From Faecalicatena contorta (GTDB lineage: Bacteria > Bacillota > Clostridia > Lachnospirales > Lachnospiraceae): a stretch of 64,000 nt of DNA. Made by a program: the position numbers and the translations under genes. The notes beneath the pieces are model-generated. The model was not told where the DNA came from. It made no database searches and was given only the letters and a program-made list of their open reading frames with translations. Below are positions 17,170 through 25,352 of this stretch, one piece after another (positions within the stretch are counted from its first letter, which is position 1; each line of letters begins with the position of its first letter). The stretch spans positions 124,001 through 188,000 of the forward strand of contig NZ_QGDS01000004.1 of the NCBI RefSeq assembly GCF_003149105.1. Reading direction: 5' to 3'.

Positions 17170-18672
17170 TCAGCCTTCTCTTTTTATATAGTTTGAGGCC
17201 TCCTTTAAAAAACTGAATACAATCAGAATGACAATCACACCAATAGGAAATGCTGCAATAATTGCTACCGATTGAAGGCTGTGCATAGAACTTTTCGCAC
17301 TAAGAAGTCCAATTGGCAGTATGATAAATAACACAGCCCAAAACGCCCTTATCTTTTTATCAGGCTCTTTATTTTCTTTTAAATTCCGATAGGAATAAAT
17401 GGAAATAACCATTGTCAGTGTGTCAAATGTGGTGGCATAAAACGCGACCATCGTAATGACCAGTAATAAAATCGCACCTTTGGAAAAAGGAAGTGTATGA
17501 AACATATTCAAAATAGCTCTGGGAACCGTTACCCCATCCGCAAGCTGGGCAAGAACATCAATCGTCCCTTTCGTCTGTTTTGCAAGGCCAAAACCTCCAA
17601 ATACCATAAAGCTTGTGTAGGTTCCCGCAAGTCCCGCCGCATACCCTCCCAGAATTAGACTTTTTATAGTTCTTCCTTTACTTATCACCCCGATAAAAAA
17701 TGGAGTCGCGATGCACCATACAAGCCAGTAAGCCCAATAAAATATAGTCCAGTTTTGGACAAATCCGGTAGTCCTTGACGGGTCCAGGTTTGTGGACAGA
17801 GAGAAAAAGTTCTGAACCATATTCCCTGCTGCCGTAATCCCTGTCTCTATGATATATACCGTGTCCCCGGACAGAAACAGTACCCAGAAAACCAAACCTA
17901 AAAACAGAAAAATACATACTTTAGCAGCAAACAAAATTCCTTTGAATCCGGTCAGAACAGCCCATGTATAGATAACAGCAATAACAACCAATATTCCAAT
18001 ATTAATTGTTACAGAGGGTTCCAAATGAAATACATCACAGATTCCCTCTGACAATAGCGGTGTTGCAATGGAAAATGTGGTAGCTGTTCCTGCCAGAAGG
18101 GCAAATATTGCAATTAAATCTATCCCTCTCCCCAGAACACCATCCACCTTATCTCCCAGCAAGGGCCTTAAACTCTCTGAAAACTTCTGTTTTGTCCTTC
18201 CCCGGACATGTATCATAAATCCGAATGCAACTGCCAATATGAGGTAAAACCCCCACGGAATTGGTCCCCAGTGAAACAAAGAATAAGTGGGACTCCATAA
18301 TTCCATCTGCCCTGCACTATTCAAATGCTGTTCGCCTGCATACAAGGCCCACTCGCTGCAGGAATAATACAAAATATCTGCCGCCATAGTAGATGTAAAT
18401 ATCATGGCACCCCATTGAAAGTTTGTATACTGAGGTTTCTCACTATTGCCCAGTCTGATTTTCCCATACCTTGAAAATGCAATTATAATAGTAGCCAGAA
18501 ATACACCCAGCCCCAGGAGCATATAGAACCACCCCAAATTCTCCCCCAGCATATTCCTTATATAATCTGTTGCCAGGATTGACTGTTCAGGATACAGAAA
18601 GAATAACACACACAAACCAGCCACAATGATTAATGGAACAATCATGAGAACCATATCAAGTTCTTTTTTCAT
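17170..18672 (-). CDS. BCCT family (betaine/carnitine/choline) transporter
   Basis: 500 aa with about twelve membrane helices. The family hallmark in helix 8 is present: FVQNWTIFYWAYWLVWCIAT followed by PFFIGVISKGRTI. BCCT carriers import quaternary ammonium compounds by sodium or proton symport, or by exchange as in CaiT. The family's Trp-box is partly kept. The gene follows a choline-kinase-like phosphotransferase by 21 bases, which supports a choline-type or other trimethylammonium substrate. Whether this is osmoprotectant uptake or part of catabolism is not visible, but the neighbouring dehydrogenase and kinase favour catabolism. Confidence 0.88.
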   Translation of the reverse strand: MKKELDMVLMIVPLIIVAGLCVLFFLYPEQSILATDYIRNMLGENLGWFYMLLGLGVFLATIIIAFSRYGKIRLGNSEKPQYTNFQWGAMIFTSTMAADILYYSCSEWALYAGEQHLNSAGQMELWSPTYSLFHWGPIPWGFYLILAVAFGFMIHVRGRTKQKFSESLRPLLGDKVDGVLGRGIDLIAIFALLAGTATTFSIATPLLSEGICDVFHLEPSVTINIGILVVIAVIYTWAVLTGFKGILFAAKVCIFLFLGLVFWVLFLSGDTVYIIETGITAAGNMVQNFFSLSTNLDPSRTTGFVQNWTIFYWAYWLVWCIATPFFIGVISKGRTIKSLILGGYAAGLAGTYTSFMVFGGFGLAKQTKGTIDVLAQLADGVTVPRAILNMFHTLPFSKGAILLLVITMVAFYATTFDTLTMVISIYSYRNLKENKEPDKKIRAFWAVLFIILPIGLLSAKSSMHSLQSVAIIAAFPIGVIVILIVFSFLKEASNYIKREG

Positions 18673-18693
18673 ACCTCATTCCCCTATTTCCTC

Positions 18694-19596
18694 TTATCCT
18701 TCTGAATACCCGCAAAACTCCTTTGCAATCTCATACTGTCTTTTCTGATAATCCTGGTAGTTCTCTCCGGAAGAGTTTTTAATTTCCGCCCACAGTACCC
18801 AGAGAAATGCACTGGCTGACATATAAGCATAAATTTTCTTTCTCTCTGGTTCTGTACAGCGGTTATCAAAATACACCTCAATGACCCGGTCTGTCTTCTC
18901 TTTATTAAGCTCCGAATAAATGCAGAACATGGCAATATCAATATGAGGATCACACATTGCCGCATATTCCCAGTCAATCAGATAAATACGGTTTCCCTCT
19001 ACCATAAAATTATCCGTTATCGGGTCAATATGGCACAGGCAATATTCCTGTGTTTTCCTGCCGGTTATCCTCTGCAGATCCATAATTCTTCTGCGTGTAT
19101 TTTCGTAATCGTCCAGACCTCTGATTTCCGCCCCGCAGCACTTTTCATATTCCTCTATCTTCTGGTAAACGTTAAACTCATGTCCCACATGCAGCTTCAT
19201 TTCATGAAACTGTCTGAGATGCTGCATACATGACCTTACTTCGTCCCAATCCTCTATATTGCACACATGTGCATCCTCTAGAAATTCTGTAATCTTAACC
19301 CCATTTTCTGCGTTAATGTACAAAATCTTTTCTGTGATTCCCCTGCCTTCCAGCATCTTATAGACTTCTACTTCCTGCTGACGGTTCACTAAATACTCTG
19401 TACCTTCTCCCGGTATGCGGATGAGATATTTCTTTTCATTGCGCATGAAGAAATACAAATGATTCGTCATCCCTGCATCGATCTTCCGAATACCGTATGC
19501 GCCCTCCAGCATCCCGGCAATTTCTAATGCCTGCTTTACAATGGCTGTTTCCTTATTATGTAACGGTTTATTTTCTCCCACGTCTGACTTCTCCAT
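18694..19596 (-). CDS. Choline/ethanolamine kinase-like phosphotransferase (LicA-like)
   Basis: 300 aa with a protein-kinase-like fold. The Brenner motif is CLCHIDPITDNFMV and the metal-binding DFE-equivalent is YLIDWEYAAMCDP. The N-lobe has YFFMRNEKKYLIRIPG with a catalytic lysine. LicA-type kinases phosphorylate choline, and relatives act on other amino alcohols or on thiamine. It is first in the operon, 21 bases before the BCCT carrier. A TTGTAA-N16-TATAAT promoter lies at 19631-19658, overlapping one of two AraC-type repeats. No strong Shine-Dalgarno sequence precedes ATG 19596, so the start is tentative. Confidence 0.8.
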   Translation of the reverse strand: MEKSDVGENKPLHNKETAIVKQALEIAGMLEGAYGIRKIDAGMTNHLYFFMRNEKKYLIRIPGEGTEYLVNRQQEVEVYKMLEGRGITEKILYINAENGVKITEFLEDAHVCNIEDWDEVRSCMQHLRQFHEMKLHVGHEFNVYQKIEEYEKCCGAEIRGLDDYENTRRRIMDLQRITGRKTQEYCLCHIDPITDNFMVEGNRIYLIDWEYAAMCDPHIDIAMFCIYSELNKEKTDRVIEVYFDNRCTEPERKKIYAYMSASAFLWVLWAEIKNSSGENYQDYQKRQYEIAKEFCGYSEG

Positions 19597-19630
19597 AAAA
19601 CTGACACTTTATTTTCTCACTATGACATCA

Positions 19631-19696
19631 ATTATACACAGTCGATTTTTTATTACAATGGTATTAGTTGTTTAATTTTCACAAATTACAATGGTA
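19631..19696 (-). promoter_or_regulatory. Promoter with paired 12-bp direct repeats, candidate PocR/AraC operator
   Basis: ATTACAATGGTA occurs exactly at 19652-19663 and 19685-19696, with starts 33 bp apart, about three helical turns. A weaker copy (8 of 12) lies at 19714-19725. The minus-strand -10 TATAAT is 19631-19636 and the -35 TTGTAA is 19653-19658, inside the first repeat. Direct repeats on one face of the helix, with the proximal one over the -35, fit an AraC-family activator. The regulator gene is divergent and adjacent. Confidence 0.6.
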
Positions 19697-19762
19697 CTTT
19701 CATGATATATCCTTAAATAATGGTAATAATATGACCTTTTATTCTCGTATCCCCTGTTTTTT

Positions 19763-19794
19763 AGCTATATTGTTATATTTATAACAATATAGCT
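19763..19794. repeat. 32-bp perfect palindrome in the divergent intergenic region
   Basis: AGCTATATTGTTAT (19763-19776) and ATAACAATATAGCT (19781-19794) are perfect inverted repeats with at most a four-base loop. The rest of 19597-19908 holds the kinase-operon promoter and direct repeats, and a TATAAT at 19864-19869 that may serve the regulator gene. It could be an operator, a cruciform or a terminator of a short transcript. Confidence 0.5.
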
Positions 19795-19908
19795 GAGGCT
19801 TTTTATCCATTTTTATTATAATTTTGCGTAATTAAGATTGATTTTTATGATTTGCTTTAGTAATATAATGACATCAGATGGCTTTGATTATTTAAGAGAG
19901 GATGTTCT

Positions 19909-20937
19909 ATGACAGATTTTAACTTAGATAAAATTCTTGATTTGAAAAAATGGCAGGAGCTGCAGGACTCTCTTGCAGATGTAACTCAGCTCGCAATTAT
20001 TACGATTGATTATAAAGGAAGGCCTATTTCTGCACACAGTAAATGTACACCTTTTTGCCAGAAAATCAGGGGGAATACAGATTTATCTAAAATGTGCCAG
20101 AAGTGTGATTCCAGAGCGGGCTTAGAAGCAGTAAGATATGGCAGGCCATATGTTTACCTGTGTCATTATAATATTATTGATATTGCAATTCCCATAACAA
20201 ACGACGACAAATATATCGGCGCTATTATGGCAGGGCAGGTAAGGCCATCATTTTCCGGAACGGTTCCAGATTTAGAGCAGATATTCTATTCCTCCACCAG
20301 TCTTAAGGCTCTTCAGGAATCTCAGGAGCTGAAGCGCCTGTATGTGGAAATCCCGGCGCTGGATTATGACGTTATCTTAAGAGCTTCAGACATGCTTTTT
20401 AAACTGTGCAATTACATTATAGATGAGGCAACTGCCAAGAATCTAATTGTAAATACATACAACTCCCTGGTTTCCATACCCCAGGCTGCTCCGCCAAATA
20501 CCCTCGGTTCAAATAATATGTCTTTGCTGAAGTCTGCACCATCCAATACTCTTACACCTGTACACACCTCAAATGCACCATTTACCAGTCTTAAAAACGT
20601 AAAGCTATTACCAGCCCTGGAATATATCTTTAACAATCCTCATCTAATGGTTTCTCTGGAAAAAGCCGCACAGCTCTGTCATTTTAGCCCAGGCTACTTC
20701 AGCAGGTCTTTTTCCAGGGAATTTAACACAAGCTATACCTCATATACCACGAAACTAAAAATTGAATGGGCAAAGGATTTACTGATAAAAACAGATCTGC
20801 CTGTCACACAGATTAGTGAACAGCTTGGGTTCAGTGATCCTGGCTATTTTACAAAGGTATTTAAAAAACAGGAGTATTTAACACCAGCTTTATACCGGAA
20901 ATATGTTCCTTCCCAGAGCACAACCGGACCTGTATAA
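19909..20937 (+). CDS. AraC-family regulator with PocR sensory domain
   Basis: 342 aa. Residues 1-175 match the PocR ligand-binding domain: an N-terminal DLKKWQELQDSLADVTQLAI segment, a cysteine set (PFCQKIRG, KMCQKCDSR, YLCHYN) and the GAIMAGQVRP strand. A flexible linker (about 185-225) leads to a two-HTH AraC DNA-binding domain with SLEKAAQLCHFSPGYFSRSF and the family signature ISEQLGFSDPGYFTKVFKK. PocR domains are proposed to sense small hydrocarbon derivatives such as glycerol or propanediols. It is divergent from the carrier/dehydrogenase/DAK operon and most likely activates it. Confidence 0.88.
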   Translation: MTDFNLDKILDLKKWQELQDSLADVTQLAIITIDYKGRPISAHSKCTPFCQKIRGNTDLSKMCQKCDSRAGLEAVRYGRPYVYLCHYNIIDIAIPITNDDKYIGAIMAGQVRPSFSGTVPDLEQIFYSSTSLKALQESQELKRLYVEIPALDYDVILRASDMLFKLCNYIIDEATAKNLIVNTYNSLVSIPQAAPPNTLGSNNMSLLKSAPSNTLTPVHTSNAPFTSLKNVKLLPALEYIFNNPHLMVSLEKAAQLCHFSPGYFSRSFSREFNTSYTSYTTKLKIEWAKDLLIKTDLPVTQISEQLGFSDPGYFTKVFKKQEYLTPALYRKYVPSQSTTGPV

Positions 20938-21013
20938 CAAATAGTCCGGCCTGCCAGACTCATGCGCCGGAGTGCATTCAATTTAACAGCCAGTTTTCTG
21001 ATTATATAAAAAT

Positions 21014-21051
21014 ACAGGACACCAGATAATTTATGATATCTGGTGTCCTGT
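21014..21051 (+). terminator. Rho-independent terminator after the PocR-AraC gene
   Basis: ACAGGACACCAGATA (21014-21028) pairs perfectly with TATCTGGTGTCCTGT (21037-21051) and is followed by TTTT. It closes the regulator transcript and, reading the other way, may also close the GNAT remnant. Confidence 0.88.
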
Positions 21052-21059
21052 TTTATAGT

Positions 21060-21421
21060 TCAAGGATTAATCCATTGAATAAATGCGGTTTTATCATGGC
21101 AATTGAATCCCGCTTTTTCATAGAAATTCAGTGTACTGTTCTCCTTCGAGCCAGTTAGAAGCATAATTTTATAACAGTTTTCTTTAAGCGCGATCTCTTT
21201 CGCATAATTTAAGCAGGCTGTTGCAATTCCTTTTTTTCGATAAGAAATATCAGTTATAACGTTTTCAATTAAGCGTACGGACGTTGAGCATGTGTGAGGT
21301 TAGGGACAATGAGAATGACACAAGATGAAACGATTTTTTCTCCTTCAACTGCAACGACAATATGATGGTTTTCATCACTCAATATTTTCTCCGCTATTGC
21401 TTCATATATCGTTCTGAAGAA
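21060..21421 (-). pseudogene. Broken GNAT N-acetyltransferase
   Basis: On the minus strand the frame reads ...EKILSDENHHIVVAVEGEKI and then VPNLTHAQRPYA. It meets TAA at GCTTAATTG (about 21268-21276). A single missing T there would restore LIENVITDISYRKKGIATA, the acetyl-CoA binding loop of GNAT enzymes, followed by LNYAKEIALKENCYKIMLLT and the tail NFYEKAGFNCHDKTAFIQW up to TGA at 21060. The first ~30-40 residues of a GNAT domain are not recognisable either. The gene is therefore frameshifted and probably 5'-truncated. Confidence 0.75.
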
Positions 21422-21492
21422 AAATAACATATCGCTTTATTTACTATTACAGAGTGTGCCCTGTATTTTTAATAATTTACTTAAAAAATGTT

Positions 21493-21903
21493 TTATGATG
21501 GCTTTATAATTTTTTCTTGAAACAGTGTATCAAATGTGTTTACTGCGCCCCCATGTTCGACGATTTTTCCATCTACAATTTTATCTATGTCAACGCCGGT
21601 AAAGATCAATTTTTTATTAGTAGGCTTCATTCCCAACCACTCGCCCTCATGAGTACCTTCCATAACAAACTCTGAAATAACATAATCTCCATCACAGTAT
21701 TGACGGGTAATTTTCATAGTATAATCAGGGTATGTTTTTTTAACTTCAATCAGGTGCTTTTTCATACCATCTACCCCTATGTGAATGCTTTGTTCCCCCG
21801 CTCGAACTTCGCAATCACTGGATACAAATTTAATAACTTCGTCAATTAGATTCTGCGAAACTACCTTCTCATAAAAATATTTTATTATTTCTTTATTACT
21901 CAT
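21493..21903 (-). CDS. SnoaL-like ester cyclase / polyketide cyclase family protein
   Basis: 136 aa small cytoplasmic protein with an NTF2-like cone fold typical of SnoaL relatives. Recognisable parts are FYEKVVSQNLIDEVIKFVSS, the central GVDGMKKHLIEVKKTYPDYT and the C-terminal GVDIDKIVDGKIVEHGG. ATG 21903 was chosen because GAGGAGG lies 7 bases upstream; an open frame extends to 21996 but overlaps the NUDIX gene and has no better site. Biochemical role is unknown; these proteins often act on small aromatic or ester substrates. It follows the NUDIX gene by 25 bases and is probably co-transcribed. Confidence 0.82.
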   Translation of the reverse strand: MSNKEIIKYFYEKVVSQNLIDEVIKFVSSDCEVRAGEQSIHIGVDGMKKHLIEVKKTYPDYTMKITRQYCDGDYVISEFVMEGTHEGEWLGMKPTNKKLIFTGVDIDKIVDGKIVEHGGAVNTFDTLFQEKIIKPS

Positions 21904-21928
21904 TCGATTTCCTCCTCTAAATTGGGAT

Positions 21929-22357
21929 TTAGAAAAAATTTCTTTTTTCTGCTTCTTCAAATAACTTAGGCTGAATCTCTGGATAAGTCCAATCATTAAC
22001 CATCTTACTTGTTATTAATATTTTTTCTATCTCATTATGTAATTCCTCTTCGAAAGTTTTTATTTCTGCAAAAAATAGCATTCCAAATGTCTCTTTCCCG
22101 TCGGAATCATCTTCTGCAATTACAGAATAGACACACACTGGTTTTATATTGAATTGCAATGCACCTGTCTCTTCATATAACTCCCTCTTAGCGGTAACTA
22201 ATATATTCTCACCTTCTTCACGATGTCCGCCTGGAACTTCGTAAGTATTTCGTTCTCTATGTTTACAGAATACCCAATGCCCATTTGTTCTTGAAATAAT
22301 AACCGCAAATTTCAGCAAATCATCTTCTACATTATCATAAAAATTGACCTTGACCAT
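21929..22357 (-). CDS. NUDIX hydrolase
   Basis: 142 aa. The NUDIX box is complete: GGHREEGENILVTAKRELYE followed by ETGA, with every consensus residue of Gx5Ex7REUxEExGU in place. It hydrolyses a nucleoside diphosphate linked to another moiety, with Mg2+, but the exact nucleotide is not predictable. AAAGGAG stands ahead of ATG 22357. It is the first of two small genes running left, with the SnoaL-like gene next. Confidence 0.9.
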   Translation of the reverse strand: MVKVNFYDNVEDDLLKFAVIISRTNGHWVFCKHRERNTYEVPGGHREEGENILVTAKRELYEETGALQFNIKPVCVYSVIAEDDSDGKETFGMLFFAEIKTFEEELHNEIEKILITSKMVNDWTYPEIQPKLFEEAEKRNFF

Positions 22358-22835
22358 ATCAGTATCTCCTTTGAAAATTCTGATTTTATGTACTAAGGAT
22401 ACAGGAATTTCTCCTAACTATCAATATTAAATTTTCAATGTACAATAAATCGACTAAATCATAATTTGTATCTTTATAACTCAATAATTTAAATTTAAAA
22501 ATAAGTGTAGTTTGCACTTGTTTTTTCGGAACCTTTCCTTTTGAAACTTAGAACAAAGGCTTAAAAATAACCAATAGTATATGCGTTGTATATACTATAT
22601 TAGAACAAGGTTAGTTTTACTGGAAGGAGTCATAAGAATAAAACATAATAAAAATATATCACAACAAGGTTGTCATAATAGGCCCAACCGGAGATACTCA
22701 TTGGCATATTTTAAACTAACACTGATATTGCCGTTTTCATACATAGTTTTGAATTTGTTGTTAAGAATGTCAGCAATCATGTAGCTTGGGGAGTTATCAT
22801 AAAGAAAGAGCCGGCAACTGTGATTTCACTCACGG
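22358..22835. other. 478-base A+T-rich gap with a nested inverted repeat
   Basis: No convincing gene. A minus-strand open stretch (about 22670-22780) would encode MIADILNNKFKTMYENGNIS and ends at TGA soon after; it may be a remnant but no family was recognised. At the right end AGTTATCA...AAGAGCC pairs with GGCTCTTTGATAACT (22864-22878), enclosing an imperfect AGCCG/CGGCT stem. This is the likely terminator of the KTR-protein gene reading left. Confidence 0.4.
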
Positions 22836-23024
22836 TTATCGGCTCTGCGTCTTAGCGTCTGGCTCTTTGATAACTGACATATTCAGTTGTTTTACATTGA
22901 TTATCGTTTCCTGTTTACACTTGGGACAAAATAGCGGGAAGTTTTCAAGTACCGTATCATCATGTATCTTGACCCGGGTTTTGTTGCCACAGACCGGACA
23001 TAATATCCACTCGTATTTACACAC
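22836..23024 (-). CDS. Cysteine-rich KTR-domain small protein
   Basis: 62 aa. Two CxxC pairs, CPVCGNKTRV and CPKCKQE, look like a zinc ribbon, and the conserved tail is VIKEPDAKTQSR. Proteins of this type are common beside Tn916-like and other conjugative elements of Firmicutes, where their function is unknown. The start is a GTG at 23024 preceded by AAGGGGGTGG. It stands alone, downstream of a G+C-richer export cassette on the same strand. Its presence suggests that this stretch arrived with a mobile element. Confidence 0.75.
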   Translation of the reverse strand: MCKYEWILCPVCGNKTRVKIHDDTVLENFPLFCPKCKQETIINVKQLNMSVIKEPDAKTQSR

Positions 23025-23086
23025 CGTACCACCCCCTTACTTAATGTTCTCGCTTTTGATACACATATCAATCTAATCCCTGCAAA

Positions 23087-23857
23087 CTAAGCTGCTTTCC
23101 GTTTATAGACCCTCATGGCGAAGAAGTACGCTACAACCGTGATACCAACACACCATGCGAGCGCAATCCAAATATCATTGCCTACTGGCTGACTGGACAG
23201 TAACGCCCGAATAGAGTTTACGATCGAGGTCACAGGCTGATTCTCCGCGAAAGCGCGGACAACGGTGGGCATTGTTTCAGTAGGGACAAACGCCGAACTA
23301 ATAAATGGAAGGAAGATAAGCGGGTAGGAAAAGGCACCTGCGCCGTCCACCGATTTTGCGGACAGTCCGGCAATCGCCGCGATCCATGTCAAAGCCAGCG
23401 TAAATAGCGCGAGTATACCGGCTACCGCAAGCCATGACAACACTCCCGCCGATGAACGGAAGCCCATAATGAGCGACACGAGAATAATTACGATGACCGA
23501 AATCGCATTTGATACCAGTGAAGTCAGCACATGCCCCCATAGCGCAGCTGAACGCGCGATCGGCATGGAATGGAACCGCTCGAATATGCCGCTTTTCATA
23601 TCCATAAACAGGCGGTAAGCCGTATAAGATATACCGCTTGCAATCGCAATCAGCAGGATGCCGGGTAACAGGTAATTCACATAATTGCCCGTGCCGGTTT
23701 GAATCGCACCACCTAACACATATACAAACAGCAGCATCATCGCAATCGGAGTAATGCAGACCGTGATAATGGTATCCATGCTGCGGAAAATATGGCGCAT
23801 GGAACGCCCAAGCATAACGCCCATATCGCTGAAAAAGTGTTTCTTTATGGTTTCCAT
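23087..23857 (-). CDS. ABC-2 type transporter permease (DrrB-like)
   Basis: 256 aa with six membrane helices. The N-terminal MGVMLGRSMRHIFRSMDTII and the central IFERFHSMPIARSAALWGHV region match DrrB-type multidrug export permeases, and the C-terminal region contains FVPTETMPTVVRAFAENQPV. It is the membrane partner of the ATPase encoded directly upstream; the ATPase stop codon and this start codon are adjacent. The pair probably exports a hydrophobic or cationic toxic compound. The DNA is clearly G+C-richer than the flanking chromosomal genes. Confidence 0.88.
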   Translation of the reverse strand: METIKKHFFSDMGVMLGRSMRHIFRSMDTIITVCITPIAMMLLFVYVLGGAIQTGTGNYVNYLLPGILLIAIASGISYTAYRLFMDMKSGIFERFHSMPIARSAALWGHVLTSLVSNAISVIVIILVSLIMGFRSSAGVLSWLAVAGILALFTLALTWIAAIAGLSAKSVDGAGAFSYPLIFLPFISSAFVPTETMPTVVRAFAENQPVTSIVNSIRALLSSQPVGNDIWIALAWCVGITVVAYFFAMRVYKRKAA

Positions 23858-24625
23858 TTACTTTTCCTCCTTCTTGCCGGTGATTGCAAGGAATATTTCC
23901 TCCAAAGTCGACTGTTTTTCCACATACTCCACCTTGGCGGGCGGGAACAGTTTCTTTAACTCCGCGAGCGTGCCGTTGGCGATAATCCGGCCCTCATGCA
24001 GAATGGCAATTCGGTCTGCAAGCTGTTCCGCTTCTTCCAAATACTGTGTCGTTAGCAAAATTGTTGTACCGCCCCCAGCAAGCTCCTTGATAGTTTTCCA
24101 AACTTCAAGCCGTCCTTCCGGGTCAAGCCCGGTCGTCGGCTCGTCGAGGAATATGACGGAGGGTGTTCCCACAAGGCTCATGGCGATGTCGAGCCTGCGG
24201 CGCATACCGCCCGAATAGGTGGAAGCCTTTCGGTCGGCAGCGTTGATCAGGCCAAAGCGTTTCAGCAGATCATCAGCCACTTGACGTGGATTGGCAAGGT
24301 ACCGAAGCTTGGCGATCATGATAAGATTTTCCCGCCCGGTCAATATCTCGTCCACGGCGGCGAATTGCCCGGTCAGACTGATTGACTGCCGTACATAGTC
24401 GTGCTTTGTCACAACGTCGAAGCCGTTTACGGCGGCGGTTCCGCCATCCTGTTTCAGCAGCGTGGCGAGTATTCTTACAATCGTCGTCTTGCCCGCGCCG
24501 TTGGAACCGAGCAAGGCAAAAATACTGCCTTTTTCCACCTCAAAATCCACGCCCTTCAGGACATGAAGTTTCTTGAAGGACTTTTGCAGCCCTTTCGCTT
24601 CAATTGCTTTTTCCATCCCGGTCAT
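23858..24625 (-). CDS. ABC transporter ATP-binding protein (DrrA-like)
   Basis: 255 aa. Walker A is LLGSNGAGKTTIV (about 37-49), the signature is STYSGGMRRRLDIA, Walker B is SVIFLDEPTTGLDPE and the H-loop-equivalent is TTQYLEEAEQLAD with Gln in place of His. This Gln form is usual in DrrA-type exporters. The C-terminal extension has VEKQSTLEEIFLAITGK. It energises the adjacent DrrB-like permease. The start overlaps the preceding DUF1048 gene by 26 bases if ATG 24625 is used; ATG 24616 is an alternative. Likely controlled by the PadR regulator at the head of the operon. Confidence 0.9.
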   Translation of the reverse strand: MTGMEKAIEAKGLQKSFKKLHVLKGVDFEVEKGSIFALLGSNGAGKTTIVRILATLLKQDGGTAAVNGFDVVTKHDYVRQSISLTGQFAAVDEILTGRENLIMIAKLRYLANPRQVADDLLKRFGLINAADRKASTYSGGMRRRLDIAMSLVGTPSVIFLDEPTTGLDPEGRLEVWKTIKELAGGGTTILLTTQYLEEAEQLADRIAILHEGRIIANGTLAELKKLFPPAKVEYVEKQSTLEEIFLAITGKKEEK

Positions 24626-24995
24626 ACTCCTTTCCCTTTGCTTGATTCAGATCTTTTTTTATGGCCTTATAAACTTCCTGGTTCACAGATTCCTGCAAGA
24701 TGTCGGCGTTTGTTTTGGAATCTTTGATTAGATCGTCGCAGAAAGCCGCCACGTCGCGGCCCGTCACTTCAAGCACGCCTTTCCCTAAGGCCGCGCCCTC
24801 CTCAAAAAGGCCGACAATCCCCGGGAACAAATCCGTCCCGTCGGTTAGCCCATCGGTCATCTCAACAGGGCAGACCCGAAAGAGATATTTTTGAATCTCT
24901 TTATAAACAATCTGGTAATCTTGTGGGAGTGCTTTGACGCGCGCCATGTGTGCCCGCCACTTTTTTTTGCCTTCGATGATATCCTGTATACTCAT
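24600..24995 (-). CDS. DUF1048 domain protein
   Basis: 131 aa cytoplasmic, helical protein. It resembles the second DUF1048 gene just upstream: both have a LPxDYQ segment (KALPQDYQIVYKEIQKYL), then LFEEGAALGKGVLEVTGRDV and AFCDDLI. DUF1048 proteins commonly sit between a PadR regulator and a two-gene ABC exporter, but have no known activity. AGGAGG lies 5 bases before ATG 24995. It overlaps the ATPase gene start, so translation is coupled. The two DUF1048 copies look like an old tandem duplication. Confidence 0.85.
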   Translation of the reverse strand: MSIQDIIEGKKKWRAHMARVKALPQDYQIVYKEIQKYLFRVCPVEMTDGLTDGTDLFPGIVGLFEEGAALGKGVLEVTGRDVAAFCDDLIKDSKTNADILQESVNQEVYKAIKKDLNQAKGKEYDRDGKSN

Positions 24996-25004
24996 GCTAT
25001 CCTC

Positions 25005-25352
25005 CTATTTGCCTAATTTCTTAGCGATAGTATTGTTGAGTTGCTCGCGCCACTTGTCGCGAATAGACTTTGCCCCTTCTTCGCCGGCCAGCGCGGAACA
25101 GAAGCCTTTGATATCGTTGCCCAAAACCTCCTGGACACTCTGACCGTCTGCCGCCGCTTCTTCAAGCAGGCCAAGCACACCGTCAATAATCGGCATAAGG
25201 TTGCGGCCAGTGAAATCTGCGTGCGCACAAAGATTGGCCATAATTTCTTCCCATGCTGCTTGATAATCAGCAGGCAGCTTTTTGGCTCGCAATTCAAAAG
25301 CTTTCATTTCTTTCGTCATATCGCTGCCTGTGATCATTTCCCAAAAATTCAT
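25005..25352 (-). CDS. DUF1048 domain protein (paralogue)
   Basis: 115 aa. Shares the family pattern KKLPADYQAAWEEIMANL, then LLEEAAADGQSVQEVLGNDI and GFCSALAGEEG with its neighbour. Start ATG 25352 is preceded by AAAGGAGAGG and overlaps the PadR stop codon as ATGA, so it is translationally coupled to the regulator. No membrane segment or enzymatic motif is visible. A role in assembling or regulating the DrrAB-like exporter is possible from context only. Confidence 0.85.
   Translation of the reverse strand: MNFWEMITGSDMTKEMKAFELRAKKLPADYQAAWEEIMANLCAHADFTGRNLMPIIDGVLGLLEEAAADGQSVQEVLGNDIKGFCSALAGEEGAKSIRDKWREQLNNTIAKKLGK

Noticed and set aside
22581..22784. 67-aa plus-strand frame in the gap near 22.6 kb
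   Set aside because: No ribosome site, no known motif and poor coding character; the minus strand also has only a short unrecognised stretch.
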